Assembly (NCBI GenBank): GCA_964404765.1
Contig: CAYOLL010000006.1
Location: 1-64,000, forward strand
Origin: CAYOLL01 sp964404765 [NCBI: uncultured Gemmatimonadota bacterium]
GTDB lineage: Bacteria > 4572-55
Length of the DNA stretch: 64,000 bases
Reading direction: 5' to 3'
Below the pieces are notes generated by a model. It made no database searches and was not told the DNA's origin. It was given only the letters and a program-made list of their open reading frames with translations. Within the stretch, counting starts at the first letter, position 1. The number at the start of each line of letters is the position of its first letter. Below, in pieces: positions 35,596 through 44,602 of the stretch. The position numbers and the translations under genes are program-made.

Positions 35596-35705
35596 AGTAA
35601 AAAACCTGCAAAAAGCTTAATACCTCAAATCTTTGCCTTTTCATCAAAAATGGAAACACGCCGCGGCAATATCTTTGGGCGATCTTTTCCTTGTGCATAT
35701 ATGGG

Positions 35706-36995
35706 TTACGGCGTCAAACACTTAATCGAGTTCAGATCATCGACAACGTGGTTAGTTTCCACAATGCTCTGAATACTGCTATTACAAAAGACGATGTAGG
35801 ATGTCGCAAAGTCTTTCAAATTAGCCTCCGTCATTGCTTTTTGAAAATCTTCTATCGCACACTTGAGCGTCCGGATTTGCGCCAGCGGGGTTTTTTCCAG
35901 CGGGTATATTTTTGCCCGCAGTTCGCCGCGAGTGGCGTAGGCAAAACCACCGGCTTTTAATTCAATCGCTTTGTTAACGGTTGCCTGCGCTTCTAAATAA
36001 TCGCTGCCTTGTAATTGTGTACGCGCCATGTAAATCAGGGCATCCAGATTCGCCGCGTTCAGTTCGTAAGCCTTTTTAAAACGGGTGAGTGCGCCTGACA
36101 AATCCTTTATTTCCAGCAACGCTCTGCCCCAACTGTAATATATTTGATCGTTAGCGGCTTTTTTTGCTTCAGCTAATTGGAAGTATTTAATTGCCTCCGG
36201 GTAATTTTTTTTCCGGGTCATTAATAACGAGCCCAGCCGATTGTAGACGGCGCTGTTTTCTGCATCCGCATCGGCTACTTTTGTCCAGGCGGCAATCGCG
36301 CCATCCCAATTTTGCTGCTTTTCCAGAATTTGGGCCAGGATATTGTTATTGCTGCGATCTTTAGCATCCAACAGCGCCAGTGCGTCACAAATCGTTTTGG
36401 CTTTATCCAGATCGCCAACCTTAAAGTATTGATCGCGCAGCGCTGCTTGTGCGGCAAAACTTAAGCCCCGATTCGAACCGTTGGCCAAAATTCGATCGTA
36501 ATACGGTTTAGCTTCCGCAAAATTACCATTACGATTATAAGCTTCGGCCAGATGAAAGGCATAATACAGATTGCCTGGTTCAAAATCCAGCGCTGTCTTT
36601 AAAGGCGCAATTGCTTCGGCAAACTTTTCCTGTTTAAGATAACACATCCCGATATAAAAATTGCAGACAATCCGGGTCTCCGGTTGTGCGTCTTCCTGGT
36701 CCGCCACAAGCTGAAGCGGCGGCAGAGCCTGCGCGTACTCATTCCGATTATAATAAATCAGGCCAATATGATAGAGCGCCGGCCCGTAGTTTCGATCGGC
36801 TGCAACAACCGCCTCAAATTTTTTGAGCGCTTCATCCAAATACACCCTTTTTTGGGCGAGATCCGTCGTGTTCTGCGCAGTGGTAAAAGCTTTAACCGCC
36901 AGGTCGTACTCCAATTTCAGATCGGCATAGGCCGGCGATCCCATCCATAGCAGTGAAACAATCGTAAGAACCAATTTTACTATTCGGTAGTTCAT
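35706..36995 (-). CDS. Exported TPR-repeat protein
   Basis: A 429-residue periplasmic or surface protein. ATG at 36995 (M-N-Y-R-I-V-K-L) begins a signal peptide ending P-A-Y-A; the upstream extension of the frame lies in repeat DNA. The mature part is made of about ten TPR units, e.g. Y-G-P-A-L-Y-H-I-G-L-I-Y-Y-N-R-N-E-Y-A-Q-A and Y-N-R-L-G-S-L-L-M-T-R-K-K-N-Y-P-E-A-I-K-Y-F. It probably acts as a scaffold in an envelope complex. No operon partner is clear. Confidence 0.85.
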   Translation of the reverse strand: MNYRIVKLVLTIVSLLWMGSPAYADLKLEYDLAVKAFTTAQNTTDLAQKRVYLDEALKKFEAVVAADRNYGPALYHIGLIYYNRNEYAQALPPLQLVADQEDAQPETRIVCNFYIGMCYLKQEKFAEAIAPLKTALDFEPGNLYYAFHLAEAYNRNGNFAEAKPYYDRILANGSNRGLSFAAQAALRDQYFKVGDLDKAKTICDALALLDAKDRSNNNILAQILEKQQNWDGAIAAWTKVADADAENSAVYNRLGSLLMTRKKNYPEAIKYFQLAEAKKAANDQIYYSWGRALLEIKDLSGALTRFKKAYELNAANLDALIYMARTQLQGSDYLEAQATVNKAIELKAGGFAYATRGELRAKIYPLEKTPLAQIRTLKCAIEDFQKAMTEANLKDFATSYIVFCNSSIQSIVETNHVVDDLNSIKCLTP

Positions 36996-37019
36996 ATCAT
37001 TCGCCTTTGTTATATACCT

Positions 37020-37150
37020 TGGACCAGCAAACTTCAGTTTGCAAGCAATGGAATAATGCCAAAACTGAAAATGATTTGCACACAAACCCTAAGGGTCTTA
37101 AATGGTAAATCGCATTATTAGGTAAGCTCTTGCAAGACCCTTAGGGTTTT
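37020..37150. repeat. Composite palindromic element
   Basis: The left part has GCAAACTTCAGTTTGC (GGAGTAGCAAACT family). The right part has cores AAACCCTAAGGGTCTT (37084-37099) and AAGACCCTTAGGGTTT (37134-37149), the same core as in the element at 31930 but in different arms. Confidence 0.8.
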
Positions 37151-37184
37151 TCCGCCGTGTTCAATTTTTTTGGTAATGGTATAA

Positions 37185-38303
37185 CTATCTCACCGGCAAG
37201 GTAAAGAAAAATGTTGAGCCATTGCCGGGTTCGCTTTCCACGCGGATCGCGCCGCCGTTTTTCTTCACCAGTTCAGCGCACAAAATCAAACCAAGCCCGG
37301 TGCCTTTTTCCTGGGCGGTGCCTTCTGTTCTCTGAACGCCGTCAATTTTAAATAGTTTGGCGCAGTTTTCCGGAGAAATACCGACGCCATCATCAGCCAC
37401 GGCCACCTCGATAAAGGCGTCTTTGACTCGGGCCGAAATGGTAATCTGCCCACCCGGATTGGTAAATTTAATGGCATTAACCGTTAGATTCCGAATGACT
37501 GTGCTAATCATATTCAGATCGGCAAAAACCTGTGTGCCGGCCAAAACTTCCGGCTTAAGGCTAATGTTTTTATGCGTCGCCTGTGCCTCGCTGAACAGCA
37601 CGGTCGAGTTGACGATTTCGGCCAGATCAACGTTTTCAGGATTATAGGTGATTTGTCCTTGTTGCAGTTTGGCCCAATGGAGCAGATTTTCCAGCAGCGC
37701 ATACGTGTTTTGAATGGCGCTGTATAAAGACGCCGAAATTTTTTGATGCCGGGATGCGTCGGTTAGCATATCGGTATTTACCAGCATCTCCGATAGTCCT
37801 AACAGGGGCGTAAACGAGCCCCGCAAGTCATGCGAAATGATCGAAAAGAAACGATCTTTAGCAGCATTTAATTCGGCTAATTCATCCAGCAGCGTCGCCA
37901 TTTTTTTCCGCTGCCTGCCGATCATCAGGTGGGTATTTACCCGTGCCAGAACTTCTTCCTGATGAATGGGCTTTGTGATGTAATCGACGCCGCCGGCGGA
38001 AAAGCCGGCCACTTTGTCCACAGTATCTGTCAGTGCGCTCATAAAGATGACTGGCATTTCGGCCATACCGGGTCTGGCTTTAAGACTGCGACAGGTTTCA
38101 AAACCATCAATTCCCGGCATCATAATATCCATCAGCACCAGGTCAGGCTGACGTTTTTCGGTCAGGTGAAGCGCGCTTTCGCCATCTTGGGCTAATAGGA
38201 CGGTGAAGCCCGCCAGGCTTAGACCGGCAAACAGAACGCCCAAATTGGCCGGATTATCATCAACTACCATAATGGTCGCGTTTGTAATCAGGTCAGATCT
38301 CAC
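37185..38303 (-). CDS. Receiver-histidine kinase protein
   Basis: A 372-residue cytoplasmic two-component protein with an N-terminal receiver (Asp59 in L-V-L-M-D-I-M-M-P, Lys111 in I-T-K-P) followed by HisKA (His158 in I-S-H-D-L-R-G-S) and HATPase_c (N-L-T-V-N-A-I-K-F, D-D-G-V-G-I, G-T-G-L-G-L). It begins with GTG behind AAGGAGTGCGGA and overlaps the stop of the big hybrid kinase by four bases, so the two are coupled. Phosphate probably moves from the kinase's receiver to this protein or in parallel. It has no output domain. Confidence 0.93.
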   Translation of the reverse strand: MRSDLITNATIMVVDDNPANLGVLFAGLSLAGFTVLLAQDGESALHLTEKRQPDLVLMDIMMPGIDGFETCRSLKARPGMAEMPVIFMSALTDTVDKVAGFSAGGVDYITKPIHQEEVLARVNTHLMIGRQRKKMATLLDELAELNAAKDRFFSIISHDLRGSFTPLLGLSEMLVNTDMLTDASRHQKISASLYSAIQNTYALLENLLHWAKLQQGQITYNPENVDLAEIVNSTVLFSEAQATHKNISLKPEVLAGTQVFADLNMISTVIRNLTVNAIKFTNPGGQITISARVKDAFIEVAVADDGVGISPENCAKLFKIDGVQRTEGTAQEKGTGLGLILCAELVKKNGGAIRVESEPGNGSTFFFTLPVR

Positions 38304-41300
38304 TCCGCACTCCTTTTCGCGATTGATCGTGCGATCAGCTTGCGAATCTGGTTAATCTGAAATTGATCGGCCAGACTGCGGATGTTCTCAGCAAAAAGCG
38401 TGTAACGTGCTTCCCGGTTTTGAATATCCGCCAGTTGCCGATAAAGCTCGGCAATGTCACCCATTTCAGCACAATCGGCCAGCCGGCTAAGGTCTGCAGT
38501 CGGGGGCAGTTGGTAATCGGCTGCGAGCGGATCGGCGAGCGGGCTTTGACTTGCCGGAGTTGTCCGGTAGCGCCATGTCAGCTTAAGCTGTTGACGAATG
38601 CTGTTTAAAAGCGTTGGAATATGAATAGGTTTGATGATGTAATCGTCACAGCTAAGCTGATGCATAAGCTGTTCACGCGTGGCCAGGTGGCTGGCCGATA
38701 TAACAACGACGTGGACACTGCCCAACTTGGGGCTTTGGCGAATTCGACGCACAGCTTCAAAGCCGTCCATAATCGGCATGATCAGATCAATTAAGATTAA
38801 ATCGGGTGGTTTGCGCTCGGCTTTTTCCAGAGCCGTCTGGCCATTTTCGGCCTCGTCCAGTTCAAAATCCAGTGCTTTTAGCAAGTCTATCAGCACCAGA
38901 CGGTTCTCCAGCTTGTCATCCACAATTAAGATTTTTTGTCGCCGGCCTTCATAACCAATGATGTCGAGCATTTCCTGCCGACTGTTGTCCGCAGCGCCAG
39001 TCTGAGCATCAGGCAGCTCCAGTTCAAACCAAAATAAACTGCCCTTTCCCTCTTCGCTTTCCACATGCAACTGACCGCCCATTAGATGAACCAGCTTGCG
39101 GCTGATGCCAAGCCCAAGACCGGTGCCCTGGGCCCGCTGCGCTTGTTCGCCTAATTGCGCAAAGGGCATAAAAATAGCTTCCAACTGATCTGACGGGATG
39201 CCAATACCGCTATCCTGAATCTGAAACTTTAGCTGTTGTTGTTGATATTCAACGGTGAAAATAACCGCGCCATTTGTAGTAAACTTTACGGCATTGCTGA
39301 GCAAATTTAATAACACCTGACCCAGCCGTTTTTCATCACCATTAACATAAAGCGGCAAATCCAGCGCCGGTTTATAAAAAAAGTCTAAGCCTTTTTGACG
39401 GGCAAGAATCTGGATCATCGCCACCACCCCGCTTAAAAATTTCGGCAGATGAAAACCGGCAATATGAAGCTCCATTTTGCGCGCTTCAATTTTTGACAAA
39501 TCCAGAATCTCATTAATCAAATTCAGTAAATGATAGCCGCTGCGCTCGATAATATCCAGACCTATTTTCTGACTATTGGTCAGGTTGGGCTCGCGTTTTA
39601 AAATCTGGGCATAGCCCAAAACGCCATTGAGCGGCGTGCGTAATTCATGGCTCATATTGGCCAGAAACTCACTTTTGGCACGATTGGCGGCTTCGGCAGT
39701 CTCCCGCGCCTGAAGCATGGCATCCTCGGCCCGTTTTCGTTCCAGCTCCGTCCCTACCCGGATTGCAAACGCCTTTAGAATTGACTCGCGCCATTCGGCG
39801 TATTCCATCGGTCGGATGTCCATAACAAACATGTGACCAATCGGCTGCCGTGCCGTATCGAACAGCGGCACGGCCCAGTAGCTTTCCACCTTCATCTCGG
39901 CCAGCTCTTTATCTTCAGGAAAAAGCGCCTGCACATTGGCCGGGTAAAATTGCACTGTTTTTCCGACAACCATCTCGCAAGGTGTTCCGGGCAGCGAATA
40001 TTCCATATCTTCAATAAACTTTTCGCCATTCCAAAAAGCCACGACGCGCAGCCTTGTCGGCGGCAAGTCTACCGTCCGGGTAATGCAGGCATACCGGATT
40101 CCCAGCGCTGCCGTCAGATGCCGAACCAGCAGGTGGAAAAAATCCTCACCTTCTCCACGCGCCAGGTTGGTGCCTTCTACCAGCAGACGCATGGCTTGTT
40201 CATAGCACTTTCGCTCGGTTATGTCCACAATAGCGCCGTCCATCCATAGCAGCTTTTCGTCTTCATTCCAAACACCCTGGCCTTTTTCATAGACCCAGCG
40301 GGTCGAGCCGTCTGCATGGATCAGGCGGTATTCCAGCACGTAAGGTTTACGCTGTTCCAGGCAGCGGCGGGTTTCTTTATGCACAGCCGGGCAGTCGTCC
40401 GGATGAATGATGTCGGCATAGCGCCGGGCATGGTTTTGAATGAAAGCCGCCGCCGGGTAGCCGGAAATTTGCGCGATTGCCGCGCTGATAAACAGGATGG
40501 TGCTGTTATCATCAGGCGCGCAACGATAGATAACGCCTGGAACATTTGCCACCAGCGCCTGGAACTGCTGCTCGCTGTCTTGCAGGACACAATTAACCAT
40601 TTGCAGCGTGGTTTCGGTCTGGCGATGCTCCACAATCTCGTGCGAAAGCTGTTCGTTGGCTTTTTTCAGCTCGGCGGTTCGAATTTCCACCAATTCCGCT
40701 AATTGATCGTGATATTGGCGGAGCTCCGCTGTGTGGCGCTTGACTTGCCGCCGCAGCGAGCGGGACCACAGCAAGCTGCCGATAAGAATCGCCACAATCG
40801 CCGCAGTGCCATACACATACGACTTGGATTGCTCCCAACGCTCCTGACGTTCATAAATTCCAAACCATTTGTTGTAAATCCGGCGATATTGACCGGATGT
40901 TTTTAGAATATTAAGCCCTTCATTCAGTTTAAAAATTAACTCCTGCCGGCCTTCCGGCACGGCAAAACAACTCTGCAGCGGCTCGATGCCTAACTCCACA
41001 TACTTTAAATTGTTTATCCGCAACCGCTCGATAAAATAAAAACCCTGCATTTTCGTCAAAAAAGCACAGTCATGTTCGCCGGACGCCAGCAACTGCAAAG
41101 CTTCCGGCGCACTATGGGCGACAATAATATGCGGCGTAATTTTATTTTCAATTAAATAGTCGTGCATCAGATAGCCGTCTTGAACAATTATCTCCTTGCC
41201 CTGCATATCGTTCAGATTACGGATAGACGATCCCTGCCGCGTAAACAGACCATACGAGATATACGAAACCACGGTCGAAAAATCTACCTGCTTATCCCGC

Positions 41301-41674
41301 TCAGTCGAATAGTACATCCCGGTAACAGCGTCAATCTGGCCGCTTTCCAGCTGTTGCCGCACTTCCGGCCAATCGCCCAGCCGCACATCCACTGCAATAC
41401 CCATCGTCTGCCCAATGGTTTGCAGCAGCTCTACATTAAAGCCTTTCGCCACCCCATTTTCTTCAAACTCGAACGGCGGGTCCCAATGATCTCCGCGCGC
41501 CGTTATTTTTTGAATATGTCCGGTCCGGCTGGAATCAACCACTGTATCGGCAGTGGCCGGAATGAGTGGATTAAAGCCAATCAAAACGAGTAGCAGCCCC
41601 ATGGTGCATCGTATAAAGTCAGCGGTCGTCAACGAATACCGGGAATTGATATGCTTGCCATTAAAATGTGCCAT
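38300..41674 (-). CDS. Hybrid sensor kinase with periplasmic binding domain
   Basis: About 1124 residues (ATG at 41674 is my choice; the open frame extends to 41788 and no clear ribosome site is seen). Order: N-terminal signal anchor, SBP_bac_3-type periplasmic binding domain ([35 protein letters not shown]), TM helix, coiled coil, PAS ([15 protein letters not shown]), GAF-like domain, HisKA ([11 protein letters not shown]), HATPase_c ([15 protein letters not shown]) and receiver (L-I-D-L-I-M-P, K-P). This is the BvgS/EvgS-like design that senses small ligands such as amino acids. It is followed by the receiver-kinase gene with a four-base overlap. Confidence 0.9.
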   Translation of the reverse strand: MAHFNGKHINSRYSLTTADFIRCTMGLLLVLIGFNPLIPATADTVVDSSRTGHIQKITARGDHWDPPFEFEENGVAKGFNVELLQTIGQTMGIAVDVRLGDWPEVRQQLESGQIDAVTGMYYSTERDKQVDFSTVVSYISYGLFTRQGSSIRNLNDMQGKEIIVQDGYLMHDYLIENKITPHIIVAHSAPEALQLLASGEHDCAFLTKMQGFYFIERLRINNLKYVELGIEPLQSCFAVPEGRQELIFKLNEGLNILKTSGQYRRIYNKWFGIYERQERWEQSKSYVYGTAAIVAILIGSLLWSRSLRRQVKRHTAELRQYHDQLAELVEIRTAELKKANEQLSHEIVEHRQTETTLQMVNCVLQDSEQQFQALVANVPGVIYRCAPDDNSTILFISAAIAQISGYPAAAFIQNHARRYADIIHPDDCPAVHKETRRCLEQRKPYVLEYRLIHADGSTRWVYEKGQGVWNEDEKLLWMDGAIVDITERKCYEQAMRLLVEGTNLARGEGEDFFHLLVRHLTAALGIRYACITRTVDLPPTRLRVVAFWNGEKFIEDMEYSLPGTPCEMVVGKTVQFYPANVQALFPEDKELAEMKVESYWAVPLFDTARQPIGHMFVMDIRPMEYAEWRESILKAFAIRVGTELERKRAEDAMLQARETAEAANRAKSEFLANMSHELRTPLNGVLGYAQILKREPNLTNSQKIGLDIIERSGYHLLNLINEILDLSKIEARKMELHIAGFHLPKFLSGVVAMIQILARQKGLDFFYKPALDLPLYVNGDEKRLGQVLLNLLSNAVKFTTNGAVIFTVEYQQQQLKFQIQDSGIGIPSDQLEAIFMPFAQLGEQAQRAQGTGLGLGISRKLVHLMGGQLHVESEEGKGSLFWFELELPDAQTGAADNSRQEMLDIIGYEGRRQKILIVDDKLENRLVLIDLLKALDFELDEAENGQTALEKAERKPPDLILIDLIMPIMDGFEAVRRIRQSPKLGSVHVVVISASHLATREQLMHQLSCDDYIIKPIHIPTLLNSIRQQLKLTWRYRTTPASQSPLADPLAADYQLPPTADLSRLADCAEMGDIAELYRQLADIQNREARYTLFAENIRSLADQFQINQIRKLIARSIAKRSAE

Positions 41675-41771
41675 AAAACTTGATTTACCAAGAAATCGGT
41701 ATGGTGATTGACGTGCTTTTTTATCGCAATTTCGTTGTTGGTGTCGTTTAATAAAAAAGGCGATGTTGTTT

Positions 41772-42320
41772 TTAAACCTGATGGGCAATTGCGGTAAAAA
41801 GAGCTGCGTGCGGGCCTTTCAAATAGTCGGCGGCGTATTGAACATAGCGCTGGGCCAGGGAGAGAATATGCGCATATTCCTCGTCGGTGACATCACGGAC
41901 CGGTTTGGCGGGTACGCCGGCCATTAGTGTCCGTTCCGGCACTTTGGTGTTGGGGCGGATCAGGGCGTTGGCGGCGATGATCGCGCCGGCGCCGATTTCT
42001 GCGTTATCCAAAATTGTGGCGTGAATGCCAATCAAAACACGATCATGCACAGTGCAGGCATGGACGACGGCGCTGTGGCCGATGGTCACCTCGCTGCCGA
42101 TGGTCAAAGGATACTTTTGGTAAGTCTCATGTAAAACGCTGTTGTCCTGAATATTGGTGCGATCACCGATTTTGACAGAATGCACATCGCCCCGCACCGT
42201 CACATTAAACCAGAACGTACAATCTTCACCGCTTGTCACATCACCAATAAGCATCGCTCCGGGCGCAATAAAATTGTTCCTGCCCAGGCGTGGCCATATA
42301 TCATTATAGGATAAAATCAT
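41772..42320 (-). CDS. Gamma-class carbonic anhydrase-like hexapeptide protein
   Basis: A 182-residue left-handed beta-helix protein of the YrdA/PaaY/gamma-CA group. Hexapeptide repeats run through residues 10-150 (I-G-D-V-T-S, V-K-I-G-D-R-T-N-I-Q-D-N). The zinc histidines are visible in L-H-E-T, G-H-S-A-V-V-H-A-C-T and the G-I-H-A-T-I turn. The tail is helical. It probably binds Zn or Fe and acts as a carbonic anhydrase or acyl transferase-like protein; activity cannot be told from sequence. Confidence 0.9.
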   Translation of the reverse strand: MILSYNDIWPRLGRNNFIAPGAMLIGDVTSGEDCTFWFNVTVRGDVHSVKIGDRTNIQDNSVLHETYQKYPLTIGSEVTIGHSAVVHACTVHDRVLIGIHATILDNAEIGAGAIIAANALIRPNTKVPERTLMAGVPAKPVRDVTDEEYAHILSLAQRYVQYAADYLKGPHAALFTAIAHQV

Positions 42321-42353
42321 TTCGCCAAAACCATGTTTAGTTCCATCGGGCAG

Positions 42354-42375
42354 GCAAATTAAAATTTGCTACTCC
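42354..42375. repeat. Short palindrome GCAAATTAAAATTTGC (GGAGTAGCAAACT family)
   Basis: GCAAATTAAAATTTGC is followed by TACTCC, the end motif of the family. Probably a half-size copy. Confidence 0.65.
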
Positions 42376-42390
42376 GCTCATCACAGCTTT

Positions 42391-43578
42391 TTAGATTGTT
42401 TCGCTCTGTTCCAGTGACGAAATAATCTGCACATTATCCGCCAGACGTCCGGCTAAAATACGGGCCATATTCATCAGAATTTGATAGCCGGCCGACGGGT
42501 CTTTCTCATTCAATTCCATTAAAAATTTATGCCTTAGCACCAACAATTTCGCCACCGTCAGCGCCCGCACCGTTGCCGTCCGCTCACCACTGCCGGTAAA
42601 AAAAGCAATTTCACCGATCAGCTCTCCTTCAGCGCGCACGGCAATCCGTTTTTGATGGATCAGCACTTCAAAAGCGCCTTTTAAAATCACAAAGACTTCT
42701 TTTTCGCGCGAGCCTTCCCGGATAATTTCATCGCCCTCATTCAGGGTAATAATTAAGCCGGACTCGGTCAGCATTTTTACTGCTTTATCGGACAAGCCGC
42801 CAAAAAAGGCCGGGGTCGCTTTGGTGTTATCAATCAGCCCGTGTATTTCTTCCCATATCTGCGCGGATTCAGTTTTCAGAGTGTTATCATAGCCATGTGT
42901 CAGATGCACTACTTGTTTAAACGGTGTGATATCAATCGGTTGCCGTAAGCCGGGACCAAAGAATTTTTTGACCAGCGGCGCTAATGGCGAACCGACCCGC
43001 TTAAAGTGGCTAAAATCCGACAAGATATTGACCAGAGGAATTTCGGCGTAACCGCCAACATGACAAATATTGCCGCCAAATGGCGACGCGCCCAGGCGCA
43101 GGTATTGCCGCAAAATACCCGGATACGCCGTAAAAAAAGCAATGTCAACGCTCAGTGTTCCGGCCATCATCTCGTAACCGTAGCAGAGCAGTGACAACAG
43201 TGTCAATTTGCCCTGACCTTGCAGCGCCGGATCCGTCACAAAATTACCCAGAATAGCAATGCGATAGCGTTCAATATTCGGCAGGCGGCCCATTGAATAG
43301 AGCTTAAAGTACTTTTCCGGCACCTGATTTGCGCCCCAGACACAAATGCGCCCGCTGCCCGTCATTTTTGCCGGAGTGCCGGTATAAAGCAGCGTCGTAA
43401 AGGGCAATTCGTCTTCTTCATGCATCACCCTTTCGCGGGCATGGTCTACCCCGGGAAAATTCGGCTGATTTAACTCCCGGACATAAACCTGATAGCGAAA
43501 GCGATAAATAGCCTCTCGCTCTTCGGGAGTCACCGCTACATGAACCGTTTCCAATTTATTTGACCAATTAAATAGCAT
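42391..43578 (-). CDS. GNAT/FeeM-like acyltransferase fused to cNMP-binding domain
   Basis: A 395-residue cytoplasmic protein. Residues 1-220 resemble N-acyl amino acid synthases and autoinducer synthase-like GNAT proteins: F-R-Y-Q-V-Y-V-R-E-L near residue 27, G-S-G-R-I-C-V-W, I-L-G-N-F-V-T-D-P-A-L-Q-G-Q-G near 108, then A-Y-P-G-I-L-R-Q-Y-L-R-L-G. Residues about 260-385 are a cyclic-nucleotide-binding domain with an intact phosphate-binding cassette (G-E-L-I-G-E-I-A-F-F ... G-E-R-T-A-T-V-R-A). It is therefore probably an acyltransferase regulated by cAMP or cGMP. Ribosome site GGAG before ATG. Gene 62 bases upstream of the gamma-CA gene, same strand. Confidence 0.75.
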   Translation of the reverse strand: MLFNWSNKLETVHVAVTPEEREAIYRFRYQVYVRELNQPNFPGVDHARERVMHEEDELPFTTLLYTGTPAKMTGSGRICVWGANQVPEKYFKLYSMGRLPNIERYRIAILGNFVTDPALQGQGKLTLLSLLCYGYEMMAGTLSVDIAFFTAYPGILRQYLRLGASPFGGNICHVGGYAEIPLVNILSDFSHFKRVGSPLAPLVKKFFGPGLRQPIDITPFKQVVHLTHGYDNTLKTESAQIWEEIHGLIDNTKATPAFFGGLSDKAVKMLTESGLIITLNEGDEIIREGSREKEVFVILKGAFEVLIHQKRIAVRAEGELIGEIAFFTGSGERTATVRALTVAKLLVLRHKFLMELNEKDPSAGYQILMNMARILAGRLADNVQIISSLEQSETI

Positions 43579-43653
43579 TGCATTCTCCGTAATAATCGGG
43601 CAAGATTATCTTGTTGCCAAAAGGCAGATTTTCCAAATCTTTATTGCCGGAAT

Positions 43654-44508
43654 ATGATCTGTCTTCAACCTGCAACTTTCAACTTTGAACTTTCAACTTT
43701 GAACTCTCTCTACCAATTTACAAATACGACATTGGCTTATTCGATCCGCAAACCCGTTTTACAGGATCTGAATTTTACCATTGCCGCCGGCGAATTCATC
43801 GGCCTTATCGGCCCAAACGGCGCCGGTAAAACGACGCTGCTAAAAGCCTTAGCCGGTTTGATCAGGCCGACTGCCGGTCAAAGCGCGTTTTGTGATCAAC
43901 CGTTGGCCGGCTACACCCCGTTAGCATTGGCGCGAAAAATTGCGCTGGTACAACCGCTTCAACCCATTGAGTTTGATTTTACGGCCGAGGAAATTGTGCA
44001 AATGGGCCGCTTTCCCTATCTCAAACGGTTTGAGTGGGAACGACCCGGCGACCGGAATATTGTTGATGCCGCCTTTGCCCAAACGGCGTGCGGCCATTTG
44101 CGCCATCGTCCTATCTCGCAGCTCAGCAGCGGCGAGTTGCAACGGGTTTTGCTGGCACGGGCGCTGGCGCAAGAGCCGGCCGTTCTGCTGCTGGATGAGC
44201 CGACCGCGCATCTCGATCTGCAGCATCAATTGTCCTTTTTCCAACTGCTAACCTACTTGAATCGGGCGCACAATTTAACACTCATTGCCATTTTGCATGA
44301 TCTGAACAACGCCGCGCTTTTTTGCCGGCGCTTAATGCTGCTGCATCAACACGTTATTTATGCCGACGGCGCCCCGGAGCACGTCTTAACGCCGCCGATC
44401 TTAGCCACAGTTTATGGCCGACAAATCCTTGTCGGACAACATCCCGTTGAAAACAGGCCGCAAGTCTTTCTGCCCGGGTACTCAGACAATTCTACAGCCT
44501 TTTCGTAG
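43654..44508 (+). CDS. ABC transporter ATPase, iron/cobalamin type (FepC/BtuD-like)
   Basis: A 284-residue peripheral membrane ATPase. Walker A is G-P-N-G-A-G-K-T-T near residue 56, Q-loop Q-P, signature L-S-S-G-E-L-Q-R-V near 155, Walker B V-L-L-L-D-E-P-T near 175, and H-switch I-L-H-D-L. The spacing and the M-G-R-F-P-Y segment match siderophore, haem and cobalamin importers. No permease or binding protein is next to it, so its partners must be elsewhere. Codons 7-18 derive from an AACTTTGAAC/AACTTTC repeat (43672-43708), so the true start may lie further in. Confidence 0.88.
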   Translation: MICLQPATFNFELSTLNSLYQFTNTTLAYSIRKPVLQDLNFTIAAGEFIGLIGPNGAGKTTLLKALAGLIRPTAGQSAFCDQPLAGYTPLALARKIALVQPLQPIEFDFTAEEIVQMGRFPYLKRFEWERPGDRNIVDAAFAQTACGHLRHRPISQLSSGELQRVLLARALAQEPAVLLLDEPTAHLDLQHQLSFFQLLTYLNRAHNLTLIAILHDLNNAALFCRRLMLLHQHVIYADGAPEHVLTPPILATVYGRQILVGQHPVENRPQVFLPGYSDNSTAFS

Positions 44509-44521
44509 CTCGATACGTATG

Positions 44522-44602
44522 TCCGGAGTAATTCTGGCCACAAAGTCACCAAGTCACAAAGGCTTATAAAATCGGGGTTTAGACTCCATTACTCCATTAC
44601 TC
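44522..44602. repeat. Direct and inverted repeat debris at the RDD gene 3' end
   Basis: Contains CACAAAGTCACCAAGTCACAAAG and twice ACTCCATT(AC). The RDD gene reads into it, taking its last 13 or so residues and its stop codon from the repeat. Confidence 0.55.
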
